Below, piece after piece: positions 9,980-19,851 of a DNA stretch of 64,000 nucleotides. The stretch is from Axinella damicornis (lineage: Eukaryota > Porifera > Demospongiae > Axinellida > Axinellidae). The position numbers and the translations under genes are program-made. The DNA is taken from positions 5,739,897 through 5,803,896 of the forward strand of contig OZ007516.1 in NCBI GenBank assembly GCA_963931865.1, given 5' to 3'. How positions within the stretch are numbered: the stretch's first letter is position 1; each line of letters opens with the position of its first letter. A model generated the notes under the pieces. The model worked only from the letters and a program-made list of their open reading frames with translations, made no database searches and had not been told where the DNA came from.

Positions 9980-12944
9980 GGGAGGGAAGAGGGAGAGGAA
10001 GAGGGAGGGAAGAGGGAGAGGAATAGGGAGGGAAGAGGGAGAGGAAGAGGGAGGGAAGAGGGAGAGGAAGAGGGAGGGAAGAGGGAGAGGAAGAGGGAGG
10101 GAAGAGGGAGAGGAAGAGGGAGGGAAGAGGGAGAGGAAGAGGGAGGGAAGAGGGAGAGGAAGAGGGAGGGAAGAGGGAGAGGAAGAGGGAGGGAAGAGGG
10201 AGAGGAAGAGGGAGAGGAAGAGGGAGGGAAGAGGGAGAGGAAGAGGGAGGGAAGAGGGAGAGGAAGAGGGAGGGAAGAGGAAGAGGGAGGGAAGAGGGAG
10301 AGGAAGAGGGAGGGAAGAGGGAGAGGAAGAGGAAGAGGAAGAAGGAGGGAAGAACGAGAGGGGGAGGGAGAGTCCCACCATTTCTACATCACTGGAGAGA
10401 TAGGAATTGCCTGAGACTAAATAAATTCTTGCTGGCAGTCTGTTGGCTAGACCTGGCCAATGGAAGTGTTCATAATTCGCTAGTCCATTTCCCAGTCCTG
10501 CACTATAACACTCCATCCCTAGTTAAGAGCAGTCCCTCTACTCTGGTCTTGCTGGGACAGCAGCTAGCTATAGCCTCGTTCCCGGTCGAGAACGGCTATG
10601 ACTGTGGAACACTATCCCCAGAGAATGCTGTATACGACGATCCTCTAGCAGTTGTTGTCTTCAACAGTCATCAGCTCTAGTGTGAAATTCCAAGATCACT
10701 GTCACCCCTCTACAGCGTCAGTGGTCTTGCAAGTAATACGCCTGGTGCATTCCACTTGCAAATGGGCTAACCAAGATACGTAACCATGGATTTAATGGCC
10801 ATGATAACAAGAATGTGTACATGGCCACTAATGAACACACTACCATCCAAACAGTCAACACATTTCATAAAGCGCAAACATGTGTGCTGTAATAATCACC
10901 TTGACCACCACTCGTCCAGCCAGTTTGAGGTCCCGGTCAAACCAGGTGTGCCAGATGCCACCTCCGTAGGGCTCAACACCCACCATAATGTAGCCAGCCT
11001 TTGTGCATAAGCTCCGGGGTTTCACCTGACATGGCAACAACACTGATGAACCAAACTATACACAATTGCAAGTAACACCACCTGTCTCGTTCCCAGAACC
11101 ATGATTGGGTCTGGGAACAAGACTAGCAGGGAGTCTACTTGGATCTGCAGACCACCACCCTCGTGTCAAACTTCCCGCAAACATGTCGTAGTTCTCCCAT
11201 TTCCCAACATTGTAGCAGAATGTGTGCAGGGAGGATACTGCATGCCAATGAAATTGGCAGCTTGTGTTCTACAGCAGAATGGTTGTCCTGCCAATTCCAT
11301 CTGCAGTACTTCCTCCCAACTCATAGAGGCACCAACCAGCAGCCCCAGAGAAGAGCCCAATGGAAAGAGCTGGCCACTGGTAGTGACAATCCTATCATCC
11401 CTACTTGAGTGAAGATTTTAGGCTTGCCTACAGGAAGTTTGACACAAGGAGGGGTGTGCGGTGGTGTACTGGTAGAGTGGGTCTCTCCAGTGCACAACTA
11501 AGGCTCTGTCCTGGGTTCGCCCTTGGTTTCAATGTTGAAGGGGGGTTCGGGTAAAAAAAATTTCCCTTTGCCTCTCTAGTAAAACAAGTTTGAGCAATGC
11601 TGTTTATCATAACTCAAGGAGTTCAGTGGTGATGTCATCACCACCTGTTATACGTTAATGGGGCCCAGGACCTGCATGAAAACCTGCATTAGAGATGGGG
11701 CATTCCTGGGTTATCAAATCAAACTGAACGAACTGAACTGAACTGAACTGAACTGAACTGAACTGAACTGATAAGATTAGGACTTTCACTTTCGTAACAA
11801 GATTCAGTGTGTACAAATTAAGATCAAAGTCAGGGCTAATAATTATGAATGTAATTTCACACATACCCGCAGGCAGGGGCTGTCAGTGTGGGCTCCAACC
11901 ATGGAGTAACCATTCCCTGGCTTGAACTTCCCACCGACTGCAAAGGCTACTATTGTGGAGAAGTTGTTGATCACGAAGTACTGCAATTGGAGAGCAAAGT
12001 ATGATCTCACAGCTGGATTTAGTTTATTACTCCCATTTTGGAGGTGTGACTATAGTTTTGTACACCCTGGCTTTCCCGCTTATTCCATGATAGATCTCGT
12101 GATAGAGCAAATTTAACCCTTCAACCACTGAATCTTTCACGGAGCCAGCGTCTGCAGAGGAGAGCATTGCCATTCATTACAAAGATGCAAGGTTCACACA
12201 GCCTGATTCCCATGTTACACTCACGAGAGTTTTGCACAGAATGGCATTGGGTGAAGTATACAAAGTATAGTGGGAGGCTGGGAACGAGCCTATGAGAGCA
12301 CCCAACGATCGATAAAGCTGAACGCGCTTCCCCATAGACACAGGTACCTAGTTTACCCCCTCACCCTTCCAAGGGGGCTGATGCTCCAACTTTCCTTCTC
12401 TCTCAGCTCCTTGAAGCCAACTGCAAGCAGCCTTCTCTTACACTCCTCCACCACTAGCAGATACAAACACTCTTTCACTTTGCAGACAGTATTCAGAAAT
12501 TCAAATACCTAGCCAATAAAGAATACAAAATGTACAGTGTGATACCATGGTAAGGTGAAGGCCCCTTGTTCACAAAGCTGATGAAATCCCTGGCAGCATC
12601 CTGGAGGAGGAATGAGAAACGTAAGGTAAGGCAGACATGTGTAGTCTGTTCACATATCTTCAGTTGTGATTGGTATCTTTCAGAAGTCATGCCAAATGAT
12701 TGGGCTATGCTGGTATGTAAGCAGGCCAACACTTTCTGTAGATGGCATCAGCCTATACACAGGACAACACTTCTTTTACTGCACACACACACACACACAT
12801 ATATGCATGCACATACATACACACAAGACATGCAAGTACATGCATGCACATACACACACAACACACACACACAACAACACACACGCACACACACATTATT
12901 GCAACATGACTCCCTATCAATCACAATTTGTAGCTACCTACCAT
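4632..12944 (-). CDS. DNPEP: Aspartyl aminopeptidase (M18 family), 16 exons
   Basis: Zinc metallopeptidase that removes N-terminal Asp/Glu in the cytosol. Exons in gene order: 12942-12944, 12546-12600, 12365-12453, 11867-11980, 10900-11025, 9790-9914, 9314-9386, 8882-8989, 8498-8575, 8328-8402, 8013-8082, 7671-7761, 7117-7156, 6501-6602, 5237-5404, 4632-4682. All phases agree and the total of 1368 bp gives 455 aa, close to the human length. Visible M18 motifs: [10 protein letters not shown] (metal His), [24 protein letters not shown] (Asp), LFDNEEVGS (Glu pair), [12 protein letters not shown] (Asp) and SMHSIRE (His). The C-terminus is [16 protein letters not shown]. The start is the least certain part: an ATG ending at a GTAGGT donor at 12942-12944 is in phase with [13 protein letters not shown]. 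Exons 5 and 6 in gene order (10900-11025 and 9790-9914) are duplicated at 70-934. Confidence 0.93.
5637..6229. mobile_element. Foldback element, about 593 bp, in DNPEP intron
   Basis: The ends are inverted repeats of about 50 bp, starting TAGCCTCGTACCCAGGCC and ending GGCCTGGGTACGAGGCTA. They include an inner shared CGGGCGGTCGGGCC / GGCCCGACCGCCCG stretch and a TATCCACTGTT / AACAGTGGATA stretch. No convincing protein is encoded. It lies in the intron between DNPEP exons 6501-6602 and 5237-5404. Two similarly built elements lie at 50127-50738 and 54086-54634. Confidence 0.85.
7770..7960. repeat. G-rich degenerate repeat with a 37-base poly-G run
   Basis: GAGGATATTGGATG(G)n-type units with an uninterrupted run of about 37 G at 7880-7916. 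On the DNPEP coding strand this is a long C-rich tract ending about 15 bp before the acceptor of exon 7671-7761. Confidence 0.9.
8678..8791. mobile_element. Short palindromic MITE in DNPEP intron
   Basis: The left arm is CCTCGTTCCCAGGCCT, the right arm ends CCTGGGAACGAGGCTA. The element contains the ATTGATCGCTTGCAGTATGC core also seen at about 44880. Confidence 0.75.
9113..9169. mobile_element. Short palindrome, second MITE family
   Basis: The inverted arms TAGTCTTGCGGGCCAGCCCAC and GTGGGCTGGCCCACGAGACTA nearly match around a short loop. It is related in design, not in sequence, to the CCTCGTTCCCAGG family; compare 60627-60732. Confidence 0.65.
9580..9718. repeat. 18-19 bp minisatellite (CAACATTCCTAAGC-type)
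   Basis: About seven units of the form CAACATTCCTAAGCRTCAT lie in the DNPEP intron between exons 9790-9914 and 9314-9386. Upstream, 9430-9520 shares blocks (GTCGACTGCGCTCACT, GGCCGGCA) with 25640-25900, so both places hold copies of one dispersed repeat. Confidence 0.8.
9921..10371. repeat. Expanded purine-rich tandem repeat with poly-G run, copy A
   Basis: About 450 bp of GAGGGAAGAGGGAGAGGAA-type units, starting with GA dinucleotides and a run of about 31 G at 9948-9978. Seen from the DNPEP strand it is a 450-base polypyrimidine tract that ends directly at the acceptor of exon 9790-9914. Confidence 0.95.
11450..11771 (+). mobile_element. tRNA-derived SINE (copy A)
   Basis: Matches the element at 1350-1664, with the same A-box-like start, but about 15 bp at the B box are lost. 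The GAACT tail is longer (about eight units). It lies in the DNPEP intron between exons 11867-11980 and 10900-11025. Confidence 0.6.
12782..12895. repeat. CA-rich microsatellite
   Basis: Interrupted CA repeats with ACATGCATG inserts, in the proposed first intron of DNPEP. Confidence 0.9.
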
Positions 12945-13058
12945 GAGCTTTGACGTTTTGCAAGAGACACAAACAGACCGGGGCCGGGCGTGGTTACCTT
13001 GCCTCTGCGTGGCACACCCACAGGAAATGTAGCTACCTTCCAAGCGCAATAGAACAAG

Positions 13059-13217
13059 AATGCAGTTTAACCCTGCGTTAAACGAAGTTAACACGACCGA
13101 ACACATTCAGGGTGGGCATGGGCAAGGCGCATGCGTGGCGCGGGCATCGTCCGTTGTGGCGCGAGTGACTGACAGCTGTTCCTTCCTGATCAAGCAGCCA
13201 GCGGTTGGTCCCGAACT
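13059..13217 (+). repeat. Ngaro terminal repeat A1
   Basis: 159 bp matching 20104-20262 without a visible difference. It likely carries the 5' regulatory sequence of the element. Confidence 0.93.
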
Positions 13218-13333
13218 GTCAGCACCCTGTGAACAGCTAGCCAGCGGTATTCCGGAAGTCAGAACTGTCGAGTAGCCAGAAGTTGTCGGTGAACGGGTTG
13301 CCAGCAGTCATAATCTCTTGTACGGTCGACGGG

Positions 13334-16300
13334 ATGAGTACCCCAAGCGGAGATCACAGAGAGGACGATGTCGAGGGCACCGAAGGGGGATTGACACCCG
13401 CAGTCCTCGAGCAGGTGGAGACGCGGGTTATGGAGAGGCTATTGGCGCGGCTGACGCCGGGTGCATCAGAGGGCACGTCCTCAACGGCGGCGGAAGGTGA
13501 GCCGTGTGGCATGAGTGTCGGTTGCAGCGAATAGCCGTGATGGGTAGCCGTAGTTACGGCAATGCCATGGCCGGAGGGTTTAGCTGCATAGCTGTCAGCA
13601 GCAGCAGAGATGGGGGAGGGGGTGAGTCGGTCTCATCTGGCTGGTATTAAGTGGCGGCCATCGACAGTAGGCCATACGGGGGAGGTCCTGGAGTCTGGGT
13701 TTGTAGCAACAGGTCATACTGTGGAGGTGCCTATAGGGTGGTCTTCAACGGTAGGTCTCGCTGTTGGGTCTGTGTCAGGGATAGGTCGTATCGCTGAAGC
13801 GGTTATTGGACGTTTGTCAACAGTAGGTCATGCTGTTGAAGGTGGGAGTCCGGGTTTTAGCAAGAGGTCATATTGCCGAAGTGTTCATATGGCGGTCGGC
13901 AGCAGTAGGTCATACTGGGTCCAGCAATAGGTCATGTTGCTGAAGTGTCTATGTGGCGGTCGTCAACAGTAGGTCATACTGTTGAGTCGGGGTCCAGCAA
14001 TAGGTCATATTGCGGAAGCGTTTATGTGGCTGTCATCGACAGTAGGTCATACTGTTGCCATCATCAGTAGGTCATATTGCGGAAGCCTTTATGTGGCTGT
14101 CGTCAACAGCAGGTGGTACTGTTGAGTCTGGGTTCGGCAATAGGGCATATTGCTGAAGTGTTTATGTGGCAGTCATCAACAGTAGGTCATACTGTTGAGT
14201 CGGGTCCAGCGATAGGTCATGTTGCTGAAGGGTTTATATGGCAGTCGTCAACAGTAGTTCAGACTGTTGAGTTTGGGGTCCAGCAATAGGTCAGATTGCT
14301 GAGGGGTTTATGTGGCAGTCATCAACAGTAGCTCGTACTGTTGAGTTGGGTCCAGCAATAGGTCATATTGCTGAGGTGTTTATGTGGCAGTCATCAACAG
14401 TAGGTCATACTGTTGAGTCTGGGCCCAGCGATAGGTCATGTTGCTGAAGGGTTTAGATGGCGGTCGTCAACAGTAGTTCAGACTGTTGAGTTTGGGGTCC
14501 AGCAAGAGGTCAGATTGCTGAGGGGTTTATGTGGCAGTCATCAACAGTAGCTCATACTGTTGAGTTGGGTCCAGCAATAGGTCATATTGCTGAGGTGTTT
14601 GTGTGGCAGTCATCAACAGTAGGTCATACTGTTGAGTCTGGGTCCAGCGATAGGTCATGTTGCTGAAGGGTTTTCATGGCGGTTGTCAACAGTAGTTCAG
14701 ACTGTTGAGTTTGGGGTCCAGCAATAGGTCAGATTGCGGAGGTGTTTATGTGGCAGTCATCAACAGTATATAGCTCATACTGTTGAGTTGGGTCCAGCAA
14801 TAGGTCATATTGCTGAAGTGTTTATGCGGCAGTCGTCAACAGTAGGTCATACTGTTGAGTCTGGGTCCAGCGATAGGTCATATTGCTGGAGGGTTTAGAT
14901 GGCTGTCGTCAACAGTAGTTCAGACTGTTGAGTTTGGGGTCTAGCAGTAGGTCATATTGATGAGGGGTTGAGGTGGCTGTCGTCAACAGTAGGCCATACT
15001 GTTGAGTCTTGGTCCAGCAGTAGGTCATATTGCTGAAGGGTTTATATGGCGGTCGTCAACAGTAGGTCAGACGGTTGAGTTTGGGGTCCAGCAATAGGTC
15101 AGATTGCTGAGGGGTTTATGGGGCAGTCATCAACAGTAGTTCATACTGTTGAGTTTGGGTCCAGCAATAGGTCGTATTGTTGAAGTGTTTAGAGGGCTGT
15201 CGTCAACAGTAGGCCCTACCTTGTCAGTGGGAGGTCAGACCTTGGAATCGAGGTCAGACCTTGGAAGCGGGTGGAGCAATTGGTGGGTGGGGGTCAGTGA
15301 GCATGCACTTATTGCCAAAGTGGTGGTTCAACTGCTGTACTAGCAGTGGTGGGGTGGATCCAGCACCTGAATGGGGTCTCATTGACAGCTGGGAATTAGT
15401 GTACAGTTACAAGGTGTGTGGGTGTCAGGAGGGTCTTCCCCCCCCACAAAGAGTTGGGGGCACACAGTAGTTTCCCAGGCCTGGGTGTTGTCATGGGAAC
15501 TGGTGCAGGCAGATTAACTGAATGGTGGAAAGTGAGTTAGTGAAAAGTGAGTCAAGGGGAAGATGCAGGCGTGTGAATGACAGCGGTTGTCTCTCTTGTG
15601 TTACAGTGTCTCTAGGTATGGTCCCTACAGAGAGTGCTCTGGCAGGTGTGCCTCAGTTGGAGGCTAGTGGAGGTAGTGGTGGAGGGGAGGGGGAGACACC
15701 CGCTGCTCGGGTAGCAAAGCAAGTTTCATCCCTGATGGCACTCCTGACGTCGCGGGAGGCACTAGATGCCCCGTCAAAGGCATCGAAGGTCTGGCTGGGG
15801 GAGGGCCTGGGCTCAATCTCAAAGAGAACATACGACCGGATGATCAGATGGGAGTTTGTCGACATGGGGGACCTCCGGCAGAGTACAGCGGTTGAAAAGA
15901 TGTCGCTGGAGGCGGACACACAGAGGCTGGTGGTTCTCCCAGGATTCGAGGTGTCCCAGGCCAGACAGAGGCCGGTGTCGGACATAATCACATGGGTCCA
16001 CTGTTTCGGCAGGTATACGGCGGCGATGGCCCAGAAATTTCCGTGTGCCTCAGGCTTTATGAGCCACCTGTTGACGGTGCTCAAGGCCTATACCGAGGTG
16101 GAGGAGCCCGCCTGGCGCCTTTATGATGTGGCGTACAGGGAAAAGATGGCTGCCATGGGGCTGAAATCTTGGTCTGGCATGGACGTGCAGCTCTACCAGG
16201 AGGTGTGTGGGGGCCGCCCCCGAAGGAAAGCAACCCCCCAGGCAGACATGAAGGGAGCAGCGGGGACAAGCAATCCAAAGAGGCCGGGGGAGGGTCGCAG

Positions 16301-16451
16301 GCCAGCAGTGTGCTGGCAATTTAATGACGGAGGCTGCACGTTCGGGAGGGGATGCAAGTTCCCACATGCCTGCGAAATCTGTAGGGGTGGTCACCCCAAA
16401 TGTCGATGCCCAAGCATGCTGGGGCCAGGGAAGAAGCAGAGGCTCAGCTAG
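13334..16451 (+). CDS. Ngaro gag-like protein, two exons (13334-13496, 15607-16451)
   Basis: The long frame from 15522 to 16451 has no convincing start. A short upstream frame starting ATG at 13334 (MSTPSGDHRE...) ends at a GAAG|GTGAGC donor at 13496. A pyrimidine-rich acceptor TTGTGTTACAG ends at 15606. Joining them keeps the frame (phase 1) and gives about 335 aa. The C-terminus, around 16310-16420, has a CCCH-type finger (CWQFNDGGCTFGRGCKFPHAC) followed by a Cys/His cluster (CEICRGGHPKCRCP), as is common at the end of DIRS/Ngaro ORF1 products, and is probably RNA-binding. A basic tail follows. The splice is inferred from sequence only; an alternative is translation from a downstream ATG such as 15620. 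Confidence 0.75.
13640..15215 (+). repeat. About 72 bp tandem array of two alternating palindromes centred on AGGTCA
   Basis: About 21 units. Each unit holds two dyads: CAACAGT-AGGTCAT-ACTGTTG (arms CAACAGTA/TACTGTTG) and AGCAAT-AGGTCAT-ATTGCT (arms AGCAATA/TATTGCT). They are joined by spacers such as GAGTCTGGGTCC and GAAGTGTTTATGTGGCAGTC. Some units have a changed centre (AGTTCAG). The array fills most of the predicted gag intron. No reading frame of note covers it. Compensating changes in arms were not counted. Confidence 0.92.
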
Positions 16452-16892
16452 GATGCACTGTACGGCGGGGATATGGACACTATGGACACTGTAGTGGTTA
16501 ACAAGTTTAGTGGTCATTAGGATTAAGTTGGTTGTCAGTTGCGTGATGTTATAGCATGAGCGGTTCATGTTCAGTGATTAATACTGCATCTTTCGGTGAT
16601 GATTACTGCATCGGGGGGGGGACTGGCATGATTAAAGCGGAGGGTAAAGCCAGGAGGGTGCTGTGGGGTGGGAGAGCAGAGCCTTGGGTAGGTTTCTTAA
16701 TTTAGGTCCGTACCAGATGGCTCTGATCCTGCTACTCCACTTGCTGGGTCAAGTGTGACATCAGTTTCGCTAGCAGTGGTCACTCCAGATGGTCCTTTGG
16801 AGGTTAGGATCTAGGAAGGGGGGAGGATAGGGGGTTTCCCGTAATGGTAGGGTTGATGGTAGCTGGATATTTAATTTTACCCTGTAGGTGGA

Positions 16893-18650
16893 TTGGTTGA
16901 TGGCTCGGGGCCGGGGGGGAAGTACCCCTATACCAACTCACTGGTGGCGTTGGCTGCCTGCACCCCAGTGACGGCAAGAACCCACCAGGGGGAGTGGGAC
17001 AAAATTGTTACTCCACTTCAGGTGTCCACATGGGAAAAAGGGCTGGCTGACCACCCCGATAGGGAGTTTGTGAAGTTCCTGTGTACAGGTATAAAGGAGG
17101 GATTCCGTGTGGGTTTTAATTATAGGGAGCACCGGTGTAGAACGGCATCAGGGAACATGAGTTCAGTGAACGAACACAGAGATGTTGTTGAGGAATATCT
17201 GCATGGTGAGAGAGAGGCAGGGAGGTTGCTGGGGCCATTCAGGCGGAGCCTGTTTCCAGAGGTCCACGTTAGCCCCTTTGGGGTAATCCCCAAAAGTGAG
17301 CCTGGGAAGTGGCGGTTGATAGTGGACCTGTCATCCCCAGAGGGTGGCAGTGTCAATGATGGTATCAGCAAGGAGTGGTGTTCCCTGTCTTACTTGTCAG
17401 TGGACGAGGTGGTGCGTACGGTAGTGAGGTTCGGCAGGGGTGCATTAATGGCAAAGTTCGATTTGAAGGCGGCGTACAGGAATGTGCCTGTCCATCCAGA
17501 TGATCGTTGGCTGCTCGGTATGGTCTGGGAGGACCAGCTGTTTGTGGATACGACCCTGCCCTTTGGCCTAAGGTCAGCACCAATGATATTCAGTGCCGTG
17601 GCGGATGGGCTTGAGTTTATGATCAGGCAAGCGGGAGTGAAGGACGTGGACCATTACTTGGATGATTTTGTCCTGGTGGGCCCCCCGAAATCAAAGGTCT
17701 GCAGTGTGTCTCTTCAGACATCCCTGAGGGTGTGTGGTGACTCGGGGCTCCCACTGGCAGGGGAGAAGACAGTTGGGCCGGCTACTCTGATACCGTTACT
17801 GGGCATAGAGCTGGACTCCGAACAGCTGGAACTTAGGCTGCCCCCAGAGAAGTTAACGAAGTTGTGTGAGCTGGTCAGTAAATGGCGGAGGAGAAAGTGT
17901 TGCACTAAGCGGGAGTTGCAGTCCCTGGCAGGACATCTCAATCATGCCTGCAAGGTGGTTAGGCCTGGACGGAGGTTTCTGAGGGGAGTGTTCGGGCTAC
18001 TGTCCCACTTCAAGAAGCCCACTCACATGATTAGACTGAATGCAGCATTCCGGGCGGATCTGGAGTGGTGGCATAGCTTTGTGAGCTCGTGGAATGGAGT
18101 TTCCATGATGCTTAGGGAGTCCCTGCAGTCGCCAGGTGTGGCAATCTGGAGTGATGCTTCTGGGTCTTGGGGTTGTGGGGCTTTGTGGGGCGACCAGTGG
18201 TGTCAGGTGCCTTGGAGTGAGTGGCCGGGGTTTGCCTCTGCATCCATAGCAGCGAAGGAGCTTTTGCCAATCGTAGTGGCCACAGCTACCTGGGGGTCGG
18301 CATGGAGAGGGTCCGTAGTGATGTGCCACTGTGACAACGAAGCCGTAGTGGCATCTATTAAGGGGGGGTATTGTAGAGACCCGAAGATGGCCCACATGCT
18401 GAGATGTCTGTTCTTTTTGGAAGCTAGGTTCGAGATCATGTTGACGGCAACTCATGTGGCGGGGGTGGACAATGGGGCGGCTGATGCCATCTCTAGAGAT
18501 AAACTTGATGTGTTCTTCAATCTTGTTCCCCAGGCATCACAGGCAGCGAGTCGCGTCCCTCCAGGCCTGGTAGCTCGGCTGGTAGGTCAAGACCACTGGA
18601 CCTGCGACACCTGGAAGGACTGGTTAGAGACCTTGTCAAGGCCTCAATAG
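16893..18650 (+). CDS. Ngaro reverse transcriptase / RNase H
   Basis: The frame of about 585 codons copies element RNA into DNA. It opens just after a CCCTGTAG acceptor-like site at 16886; no good ATG exists near the start, so it may be joined to an upstream exon by splicing. RT signs: VSPFGVIPKS and WRLIVDLSSP (fingers), MAKFDLKAAYRNVPVHP (first catalytic Asp), LPFGLRSAPMIF, and DHYLDDFVLVG (YLDD catalytic pair). RNase H-like residues follow: IWSDASGSWGCGALW (Asp), AAKELLPIV (Glu), HCDNEAVVASI (Asp) and HVAGVDNGAADAISR. Domain order and the YLDD box fit the DIRS/Ngaro group. Its end overlaps the recombinase frame. Confidence 0.92.
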   Translation: MVDGSGPGGKYPYTNSLVALAACTPVTARTHQGEWDKIVTPLQVSTWEKGLADHPDREFVKFLCTGIKEGFRVGFNYREHRCRTASGNMSSVNEHRDVVEEYLHGEREAGRLLGPFRRSLFPEVHVSPFGVIPKSEPGKWRLIVDLSSPEGGSVNDGISKEWCSLSYLSVDEVVRTVVRFGRGALMAKFDLKAAYRNVPVHPDDRWLLGMVWEDQLFVDTTLPFGLRSAPMIFSAVADGLEFMIRQAGVKDVDHYLDDFVLVGPPKSKVCSVSLQTSLRVCGDSGLPLAGEKTVGPATLIPLLGIELDSEQLELRLPPEKLTKLCELVSKWRRRKCCTKRELQSLAGHLNHACKVVRPGRRFLRGVFGLLSHFKKPTHMIRLNAAFRADLEWWHSFVSSWNGVSMMLRESLQSPGVAIWSDASGSWGCGALWGDQWCQVPWSEWPGFASASIAAKELLPIVVATATWGSAWRGSVVMCHCDNEAVVASIKGGYCRDPKMAHMLRCLFFLEARFEIMLTATHVAGVDNGAADAISRDKLDVFFNLVPQASQAASRVPPGLVARLVGQDHWTCDTWKDWLETLSRPQ

Positions 18651-19576
18651 CCCCGTCAACGGCGCGGGTATATGCAACTGGGCAGAGGAGGTACCTGTCC
18701 TTCTGCCGGGAGTCTAACTCTATTCCTTTACCTCTCTCAGAGTTCCAGGTGTGCCTGTTTGTGGCTCACCTGGCAGATGACGGCCTGCAACACTCTTCTA
18801 TCAAGGGCTATCTGTCTGCAGTGCGAAGGATGCAGATAGTGTACGGCTTGGGGGATCCCTTTGTCGCTTCATGGCCGATATTGGATTGTGCATTAAAGGG
18901 GATTAAGCTCCGACAGGCGAAGAAGGCTGCTACCCGCCCACAGCCTCGTCTTCCTGTCACCCCAGCGGTCTTGAGGCTGCTGCGTCAGTGTTGGGAAGCA
19001 GTGAAGCATAACCCGGACTATATAATGCTGTGGGCAGCCTGTTGTATGTGCTTCTTCGGGTTCTTACGTTCGGGGGAAGTCACGGTCCCCTCCCTGAGGG
19101 AGTATGACCCAGAGAGTCATTTAAGTGAAGGGGATGTGACCCTGGATAAATTGTCGGCCCCAACGTTGGTGCAAGTCCGAATCAAGGCGTCCAAGACCGA
19201 CCCATTCAGAAAAGGTGTGGTCATCTACTTGGGTAGGACAGGCAATGACTTGTGCCCGGTAGGGGCGATAGCAGCTTATTTGGCAGTCCGGGGTAGACAC
19301 CCGGGTCCGTTTTTCAAGTTTGTGACAGGTGCACCTCTCTCAAGGGTGGCGTTGGTGCGCAGCATGAGAGCAGCCTTACGGCCGTCAGGGGTGGAGGTCT
19401 CCAAGTACTCTGGACACAGCTTTCGAATTGGGGCTGCTACTACGGCTGCTTCAGTTGGCATCGAGGACTCCCTGATCAAGACCTTGGGGAGATGGGAGAG
19501 TGCAGCCTACCTGTTGTATGTGCGGGTCCCACGGGACAGGTTGGTGTCAGTGTCGAAGCGACTGTCGGTAGCGTAG
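18509..19576 (+). CDS. Ngaro tyrosine recombinase
   Basis: Open frame of about 355 codons after the last stop at 18506. It overlaps the RT frame by about 140 bp in the -1 frame and lacks an early ATG; the first start-like codon is GTG at 18749. Conserved content begins near 18600 (APSTARVYATGQRRYLSFC, the N-terminal SAM-like core-binding region). Catalytic region: FFGFLRSGEV (first Arg), KASKTDPF (Lys in the beta-hairpin), GHSFRIGAATTA (His-x-x-Arg), LGRWESAAYLLYVR (Trp/His position and the nucleophile Tyr). Function: integrates the circular cDNA by site-specific recombination. Production may need -1 frameshifting or splicing. All key residues look present. Confidence 0.92.
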   Translation, partial: CVLQSCSPGITGSESRPSRPGSSAGRSRPLDLRHLEGLVRDLVKASIAPSTARVYATGQRRYLSFCRESNSIPLPLSEFQVCLFVAHLADDGLQHSSIKGYLSAVRRMQIVYGLGDPFVASWPILDCALKGIKLRQAKKAATRPQPRLPVTPAVLRLLRQCWEAVKHNPDYIMLWAACCMCFFGFLRSGEVTVPSLREYDPESHLSEGDVTLDKLSAPTLVQVRIKASKTDPFRKGVVIYLGRTGNDLCPVGAIAAYLAVRGRHPGPFFKFVTGAPLSRVALVRSMRAALRPSGVEVSKYSGHSFRIGAATTAASVGIEDSLIKTLGRWESAAYLLYVRVPRDRLVSVSKRLSVA

Positions 19577-19851
19577 AAGTCCTAGTAGTGAGTGTTTTAT
19601 TTCATGCAATAGAGTCTGTACTAGCAGTTGTTTGTTTGATGTTGTTTTATTGTGGTAGCTGCCGTTTGTTGTATACCCCGTTTAGTTGGATTGTGTCTGG
19701 TCTTGATGTAGTGAGTTTGGTGTCGTTGTGTGGTGTCCTGTTACTTGTGGCATGGGCCTGGTTGGGTGTGGTTGCTCGTGATAGGATAGTTTGCCAGGGG
19801 GGTGGGCAGGTGGGTATTCCGGGGCTTGGGGGAGGAAGGAGGCCTCCTTCC

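Noticed and set aside
9773..10516. 200-residue Gly/Arg/Glu and Pro/Ser/Leu frames
   Set aside because: They arise from the GAGGGA-type repeat in a DNPEP intron and are open on both strands.
16050..16568. Minus-strand frame opposite gag, and others opposite RT and recombinase
   Set aside because: Shadows of the plus-strand retroelement genes, which carry the recognisable motifs.
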